Below the pieces are notes generated by a model. The model made no database searches and was not told the origin of the DNA. It worked only from the letters and a program-made list of their open reading frames with translations. Position numbers and translations under genes: made by a program. A stretch of 64,000 nt of DNA from CAYWKU01 sp964459325 (GTDB lineage Bacteria; RBG-13-61-14; CAYWKU01): assembly GCA_964459325.1 (NCBI GenBank), contig CAYWKU010000010.1, positions 1-64,000 on the forward strand, in the 5' to 3' direction. This document shows, in pieces, positions 59,941-64,000 of the stretch (position 1 is its first letter; each line of letters begins with the position of its first letter).

Positions 59941-61331
59941 TGAGAACCCTGAAGGCAATGTTATGCAAGGTGATGTTTGTCGCCGCGGCGGCATCTTTAT
60001 TGTTCATGCCTCCCGTATCCGGCCAACAGGACGAGGGGGACTCGAAATGGGATTGGCTTAAAAATTCGTACCAGCGGGGAGGCGGGACATTCCGGCTGCA
60101 GTACGCTCACGACACCCGGGAGGAACCCGGCGAGGACCATTGGGACACCCGGATGAAACTCAGCGGCGGCGCCGATTTCAATCTGTGGAAAAAGGCCAAA
60201 ATGCGCCTGTCCGCCATAGCCCTCTACGGCATGGCCGGCGCCGAGGTGGATTTCAGCCTGAAGCCGGAGCAGATTTACCGCATCCCGGACGAAGCTTACA
60301 TACTGCAATCGGTATGGCGCATGGATTTGAGCCTGGGCCTTCAAAGGGTCAAATGGGGCGCCAACCAGTTCCTCTCCCCCACAAACAATGTAAATCCCCT
60401 GGAATTACGGGGATTTATAGACCCCGACACGGAAGATATAATAATCCCCGTCCCCATGGCCAGGGCCACCCTCTTCCTCACCGATTTCATATACCTGGAG
60501 GGTATTTACATCCCGTGGTTCTACGAGAGCGAGTTCCATCTTTTCGAGACGGATTACGCCCTTTGCAAGGATGAAGCCGTCTGCCCGGTGAACCGGAACG
60601 AATACATCGCGGAGGAGGACATACCTTTCGAGGAGCAATGGGAGGCCGGAGCCAGGATTCACGCCATCGTGGGGGACTTTACCCTGGAAGCCAGCTACTT
60701 CAACACCCGGGAGGATTTTCCGGTATACGAATCTCAACTCACCCCCGGCGGATTCGACTACAAGTACAAAAAATACTTTTACCGCTATGAACTTTACGGC
60801 GGCGGCATCGGGTGGAGCTACAAAAAAATGGCGCTTAGAGCCGAAGGGGTGTACAGCCCCGAGCGCAAGTATACCGTGATGAGGGGTGTTCATATGTGGA
60901 ACGTCAAGGGCTTTCGCCCTTCCCTGCAGGAAGCCACCAGCCCCTCGTACAGCTACGCCGTCGAGGCCGAATACAGCCCGTCCCGGAGGTTTTTCATAAT
61001 GGGCGCCTTCCAGGAGTTCAAGCTGACGGACGCCCCGCCCGACCTGCTTATATCCAGCGAAACCACCCGCGTGGGGCTTTTACTCTTCAGGGCAACCACC
61101 TTGAGGCAAAGACTCGAGCTAATGGGTGGGCTGTTGTATTTCATCGAGGACGACGATTACGTGGTAACGCCCCGGGTGTCTTATACGGCCACCGACCACA
61201 TAAAACTTACGGCCGGGGCCAACATCCTGGACGGTCCCCGCGCGGATACCAACACGCTGGGAGGCGTGGCGCCGGTGTCCATATACACGGAAGCCGACGA
61301 AGTGTTCGCAGGTTTCCGCTATGATTTCTAA
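59940..61331 (+). CDS. Outer-membrane beta-barrel protein (DUF1302-like)
   Basis: A 463-residue outer-membrane protein. The signal peptide ends near 'PPVSGQ'. The mature part is made of alternating amphipathic strands with aromatic girdles ('FRLQYAHDTREE', 'LSLGLQRVKWGANQFLSPTNNVNPLELRGF', 'EAEYSPSRRFFIMGAFQEFKL') and closes with '...EVFAGFRYDF', a terminal Phe as needed for BAM insertion. The segment 'GLQRVKWGANQFLSPTNNVNPLE' is typical of DUF1302 proteins that pair with LolA-like partners. It is probably the outer-membrane receptor for the cargo. The usual inner-membrane RND transporter is not in the window. Confidence 0.8.
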   Translation: MRTLKAMLCKVMFVAAAASLLFMPPVSGQQDEGDSKWDWLKNSYQRGGGTFRLQYAHDTREEPGEDHWDTRMKLSGGADFNLWKKAKMRLSAIALYGMAGAEVDFSLKPEQIYRIPDEAYILQSVWRMDLSLGLQRVKWGANQFLSPTNNVNPLELRGFIDPDTEDIIIPVPMARATLFLTDFIYLEGIYIPWFYESEFHLFETDYALCKDEAVCPVNRNEYIAEEDIPFEEQWEAGARIHAIVGDFTLEASYFNTREDFPVYESQLTPGGFDYKYKKYFYRYELYGGGIGWSYKKMALRAEGVYSPERKYTVMRGVHMWNVKGFRPSLQEATSPSYSYAVEAEYSPSRRFFIMGAFQEFKLTDAPPDLLISSETTRVGLLLFRATTLRQRLELMGGLLYFIEDDDYVVTPRVSYTATDHIKLTAGANILDGPRADTNTLGGVAPVSIYTEADEVFAGFRYDF

Positions 61332-61344
61332 AATATAAGGCATT

Positions 61345-61866
61345 ATGGTAGCGGGGCGGGGCTGGAAAAAGTGGATAGACGAATTCAGGCAGCTTGTGGA
61401 CAAGCTGGACTCCGGCGACGCCTCCCTGCCTCCTTCCGAAAGCCACCGCATCAACTACCTGCGTAATCTGCTGGAAGCCGGCCTCGGGACAAAAAGCGTC
61501 CTCAGCGAAGACAACCGCCGGTCGGGCCTGAGGGTACCCTGTGAAATCCCCGCAGAAGTAAGGAGCCGCGGAGAAACCCGCCGGGCCGTGGTATACAACA
61601 TTTCGCTGGGAGGGATGTTCATATCCATGGAACCGCTGCCGGAGCCGGGCGAAGATGTGGAAGTTGAGATACATACCCCCGATGGAAGCAAAATCACCCG
61701 CACGGGACGGGTAAAATGGGTGAGGGAGACGCAAACGGAATACGGACACAACAAACTCAGGTGGGGAGCGGGGGTACTGCTGAAAGCGTTACCGTTCGAG
61801 CGGGAAGCGGACTACCGGGAGCTTTTCTTCAGCGCCCTGGAAAAACAAATCCTGGAAAGAGGTTGA
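61345..61866 (+). CDS. PilZ-domain protein
   Basis: A 173-residue protein with the same layout as the PilZ protein at 31242-31838: an N-terminal helical part (1-50) and a PilZ domain (about 55-150). The domain has the arginine motif in 'DNRRSGLRVPCEIPAEV' and 'NISLGGMFIS'. It probably binds c-di-GMP. Thirteen bases separate it from the beta-barrel gene, so c-di-GMP may influence this envelope unit (inference), or it may belong functionally to pili (pilA lies 460 bases away). Confidence 0.82.
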   Translation: MVAGRGWKKWIDEFRQLVDKLDSGDASLPPSESHRINYLRNLLEAGLGTKSVLSEDNRRSGLRVPCEIPAEVRSRGETRRAVVYNISLGGMFISMEPLPEPGEDVEVEIHTPDGSKITRTGRVKWVRETQTEYGHNKLRWGAGVLLKALPFEREADYRELFFSALEKQILERG

Positions 61867-61883
61867 GCCGTAGGGGCCCCGAG

Positions 61884-62208
61884 GGGTGGCCTCGACGTTA
61901 TACGTCGAGGTTGTCCGCAAGGACAACAAGAAACGATGTTCAAGCTTTTCCGGTTAAGAGTGTTATTTAATCTACACGCAGTTTCGAGATTCGGTTTCTT
62001 GTTGCTTACGCAACCCGGACGTATAACGTCCGGGCCACCCGGCAAATACCCCCCCACGCACCGATAAAAAATTTACCGGTGCCACCCGCCAACAAGAAAC
62101 GATGTTCAAGCTTTTCCGGTTAAGAGTGTTATTTAATCTACACGCAGTTTCGAGATTCGGTTTCTTGTTGCTTACGCAACCCGGACGTATAACGTCCGGG
62201 CCACCCGG
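61884..62208. repeat. 119-base direct duplication with GACGTTATACGTC hairpins
   Basis: Identical 119-base copies lie at 61924-62042 and 62090-62208, 166 bases apart. Each begins CAACAAGAAAC and contains the inverted GTTTCTTGTTG, then a hairpin with core GACGTATAACGTC and flank CCACCC. A third hairpin of the same type in the other orientation lies at 61884-61913, with different arm bases. TTGTCC-GCAA-GGACAA is at 61911-61926. The 457-base gap 61867-62323 has no gene; the pilA terminator ends it. Confidence 0.85.
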
Positions 62209-62267
62209 GACCGGGAGGTCGCTCCCACTGCATCAAAGGAAAACAGGGGCAAACAAATGCGATATGC

Positions 62268-62300
62268 GAAAAAAAGGAGGCCCCGAGAGGCCTCCTTCTT
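62268..62300 (-). terminator. Rho-independent terminator of pilA
   Basis: Minus strand: AAGGAGGCC-N6-GGCCTCCTT (62297-62289 with 62282-62274), followed by a run of seven T. It lies 25 bases beyond the pilA stop. Confidence 0.85.
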
Positions 62301-62323
62301 TCGTTGCCATGTGTGAGAATAAA

Positions 62324-62833
62324 TTACAGGTTGACGTCGTTACGCTCGTTTACGGGGTTTTTCTGCTGGTTAATGCCCCAGCAGTCGGTTACGGTGTCAC
62401 CGTCTACGTTACCTTCGGCAATGGCGGTGAATCCTTGGGGGTTACTAACTCCCGGGTCATCACCGTCAAGCTGACAATCGCCTGCACAGGCTGAGGTGCC
62501 GTTGTTGCAGTCGCCGTCTCCTGCGATGGTATTCGGGTCATCGGCATCGGTGTCCAAGCTGCCGGAGCCGTATGCATCAGTGGTGAGGGCATATACATAC
62601 TTTGCATCGCCCTCGGAGCTCCAGCCGATTGTATCAAAGTCCTCACCCCATTCGGTTTTTTCGGCGAAGTATGCAATTTCGGTGGTGGCGATGCTTGCCA
62701 GGTTTGTCTTCGCCTCGCTCTGGCGGGCCTTGGCCTGGAACTTCAGGAAGTTCGGAATGGCGATGGCCGCCAGGATGCCGATAATCGCCACGACGATCAT
62801 CAGCTCAATCAGTGTAAATCCCTTTTTCTTCAT
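62324..62833 (-). CDS. pilA: Major type IV pilin PilA
   Basis: A 169-residue type IVa pilin. The short leader 'MKKKG' is cleaved before 'FTLIELMIVVAIIGILAAIAIPNFLKFQAKARQSEAKTNLASI', with Glu5 present. The globular part is Asp/Gly-rich with six cysteines ('GDCNNGTSACAGDCQ', 'DCWG'), more than the usual two, so several disulfides are possible. ATG has GAGGAGG at good spacing. A canonical sigma-54 promoter lies upstream, and a PilR-type activator gene lies 434 bases upstream on the same strand. Confidence 0.92.
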   Translation of the reverse strand: MKKKGFTLIELMIVVAIIGILAAIAIPNFLKFQAKARQSEAKTNLASIATTEIAYFAEKTEWGEDFDTIGWSSEGDAKYVYALTTDAYGSGSLDTDADDPNTIAGDGDCNNGTSACAGDCQLDGDDPGVSNPQGFTAIAEGNVDGDTVTDCWGINQQKNPVNERNDVNL

Positions 62834-62972
62834 GTAATCCTCCTCTCAATTTTGGATTTTTGGTTACTTTAAAACTCGTTTTTTTCGCCCGTTTTTTGTG
62901 CAACCCTATAAGCCGCTTTTTCCTTTCACCTCCCTTTGGTTTTTACATTAACAGTTTTCGCTTATTAATAGT

Positions 62973-62988
62973 TGCAATCTCCGTGCCC
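62973..62988 (-). promoter_or_regulatory. Sigma-54 promoter of pilA
   Basis: Minus strand GGGCAC-GGAGA-TTGCA, with GG at 62987-62986 and GC at 62975-62974, giving the exact GG-N10-GC spacing. All consensus core bases are present. The leader to ATG 62833 would be about 130 bases. Confidence 0.8.
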
Positions 62989-63173
62989 AAAAAGCGTTCA
63001 TGCGCTGCACAACCCCGAAAATATTTAAGTCTCATAATTTACTGATTTTATTGAACTATTGTCACACCTCCGCCACTGCTATCCTCACCGGTGCTCCCCC
63101 TTTTTCTTAAAATGAACTCATTTATGACGTAATTCGTCACCGGGGGCGCCGAAATTCGTCACTCCTGCCTCAA

Positions 63174-63245
63174 ATGGTAGGGGCGACACTCTTGTCGCCC
63201 AGCCCACGGCGGCATAATGCCCGGCAGGAGTGCCGGGCCTACCAT
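63174..63245. repeat. Facing pair of ATGGTAGG hairpins with covarying arms
   Basis: Two copies in opposite orientation share the flank ATGGTAGG and loop CACTC-TG. The left hairpin is GGGCGACA-CTCT-TGTCGCCC (63181-63200) and the right is GCCCGGCA-GGAG-TGCCGGGC (63219-63238). The arm bases differ at several positions, always in compensating pairs. The block lies between the pilR-type stop and the pilA promoter. Confidence 0.85.
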
Positions 63246-63267
63246 CTCAGGCATTATCGCCACCTTC

Positions 63268-64000
63268 TTAATCGAGACCAAACTTCTCCAGCCGGTATCG
63301 GAATGAGCGGAAGGAAAGCCCCAAAAGTTCCGCCGCCCTGGTTTTAACCCCACCCGCCGCCTGTATGGACTGTTCCAGCAGGCTTCGCTCCATTTCTTCC
63401 ATGGTTTTTTCCAGGTCTATCCCTTCCGGCGGCAGCTCGAAGGGGAAGCTTTCCGCCTCCTTCTCCTCCTCGCCCCTCAACCTGGCCGTCAGGCTTTGGG
63501 GGGTAATCACGGTACCGGTTTCCAGCGCCACGGCCCTTTCGATAAGGTTCTCCAACTCCCTGACATTCCCGGGAAAATCGTGTTCCTCCAACAGCGCCAT
63601 AGCGCCCGGACTTATGGAGGTAATCCTCCCGTCGGAGTACCTGGAGACAAAATGCATAGTTAATTTGGGTATATCTTCTTTCCTTTCCCGGAGCGGCGGC
63701 ATGGGGACATGAATCACGTTCAGTCGCCAATAGAGGTCTTCCCGGAAATTTTCTTTCTTGACTTCCTCGTCCAGGTCCCTGTTGGAGGCGCTGATAATCC
63801 TGACATCCACTTCAATCTCCTCTGTGCCTCCCACCGGTGTTATAGTCTTATTTTGAAGCGCTCTCAGGAGTTTGACCTGCAGGTTTTTATCCAACTCGCT
63901 TATCTCGTCCAGAAAAAGAGTCCCATCGCTTGCGGACTCTATCAGCCCCTTTTTATTGGCCACGGCGCCAGTAAAAGAACCTTTTTTGTGCCCGAACAGC
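63268..64000 (-). CDS. pilR: PilR-type sigma-54 activator, 5' part beyond the window
   Basis: The last 243 residues of an NtrC-family activator that runs off the right edge. The visible part starts within the sigma-54 contact loop ('LFGHKKGSFTGA') and continues with 'GTLFLDEISELDKNLQVKLLRAL', 'ISASNRDLDEEVKKENFREDLYWRLNV' and 'FPGNVRELENLIERA'. The end, 'SIQAAGGVKTRAAELLGLSFRSFRYRLEKFGL', is a Fis-type helix-turn-helix of the PilR group. Position next to pilA and the pilA sigma-54 promoter supports PilR. The receiver domain and any PilS lie outside the window. Confidence 0.88.
   Translation of the reverse strand, partial: LFGHKKGSFTGAVANKKGLIESASDGTLFLDEISELDKNLQVKLLRALQNKTITPVGGTEEIEVDVRIISASNRDLDEEVKKENFREDLYWRLNVIHVPMPPLRERKEDIPKLTMHFVSRYSDGRITSISPGAMALLEEHDFPGNVRELENLIERAVALETGTVITPQSLTARLRGEEEKEAESFPFELPPEGIDLEKTMEEMERSLLEQSIQAAGGVKTRAAELLGLSFRSFRYRLEKFGLD

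Overview
The window reads as a chromosomal segment of a Gram-negative bacterium with an at least partly anaerobic lifestyle. It encodes an outer-membrane beta-barrel with a periplasmic LolA-like partner, lipoproteins, a type IV pilus, sigma-54 regulators, a glycyl radical enzyme, a LarA-like protein, a UROD-type methyltransferase and a c-type cytochrome. The gene style (NtrC/PilR regulators, PATAN (DUF4388) and PilZ proteins, zapA-fthC-rny locus) resembles Desulfobacterota/Myxococcota-like lineages; I cannot place it more exactly from sequence alone. I saw no rRNA, tRNA or CRISPR array.

Layout. 1-11.5 kb: FmdB zinc ribbon, a split-barrel flavoprotein and a glycyl radical enzyme (minus); a GAF / CheY / degenerate-receiver-PATAN-DnaJ-TPR operon (plus); a glucosylglycerate pair (gpgS and a histidine phosphatase); a DnaQ-like exonuclease; and a two-subunit aconitase X preceded by a truncated DUF362 peptide. 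11.7-23.2 kb: a GAF-PAS histidine kinase and NtrC-type regulator, followed by a sigma-54 promoter with upstream palindromes and a minor-pilin operon (FimT, PilV, a giant PilW of 1491 aa, PilX). 23.4-31.8 kb: UROD-type methyltransferase, lipase, carboxylesterase, LarA-like isomerase, a propeller-like lipoprotein and a PilZ protein. 32-35.8 kb: a 779-aa protein with 420 residues of gap-free four-residue repeats, next to a DUF3795 protein with an apparent frameshift, a small anchored protein and a cytochrome c'-like protein. 35.9-45.6 kb: homocysteine methyltransferase family, isovaleryl-CoA-dehydrogenase-type enzyme, AMIN-LysM protein, acyl-CoA synthetase, a GT2 fusion, a response regulator and an Hsp70 whose lid is replaced by a proline-rich tail. 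45.7-53.6 kb: Tat sulfatase, penicillin-acylase-family enzyme, and DUF362 / histidine kinase / response regulator. 53.9-57 kb: zapB-like, zapA, a candidate 6S RNA, fthC and rny. 57.4-64 kb: a lipoprotein, a LolA-like / beta-barrel / PilZ operon, and pilA with a sigma-54 promoter facing away from a PilR-type regulator that runs off the right edge.

Two features stand out. One is the tetrad-repeat protein at 32465-34804. The other is a dense population of intergenic hairpins in at least three sequence families, in which loops and flanks are conserved while arm bases change in compensating pairs. Two small inverted-repeat elements (26004-26157 and 42889-43082) look like non-autonomous transposons. 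The likely regulatory logic is that sigma-54 activators in the window (14215-15639 and 63268-64000) drive the two pilin transcription units, both of which carry canonical GG-N10-GC promoters.
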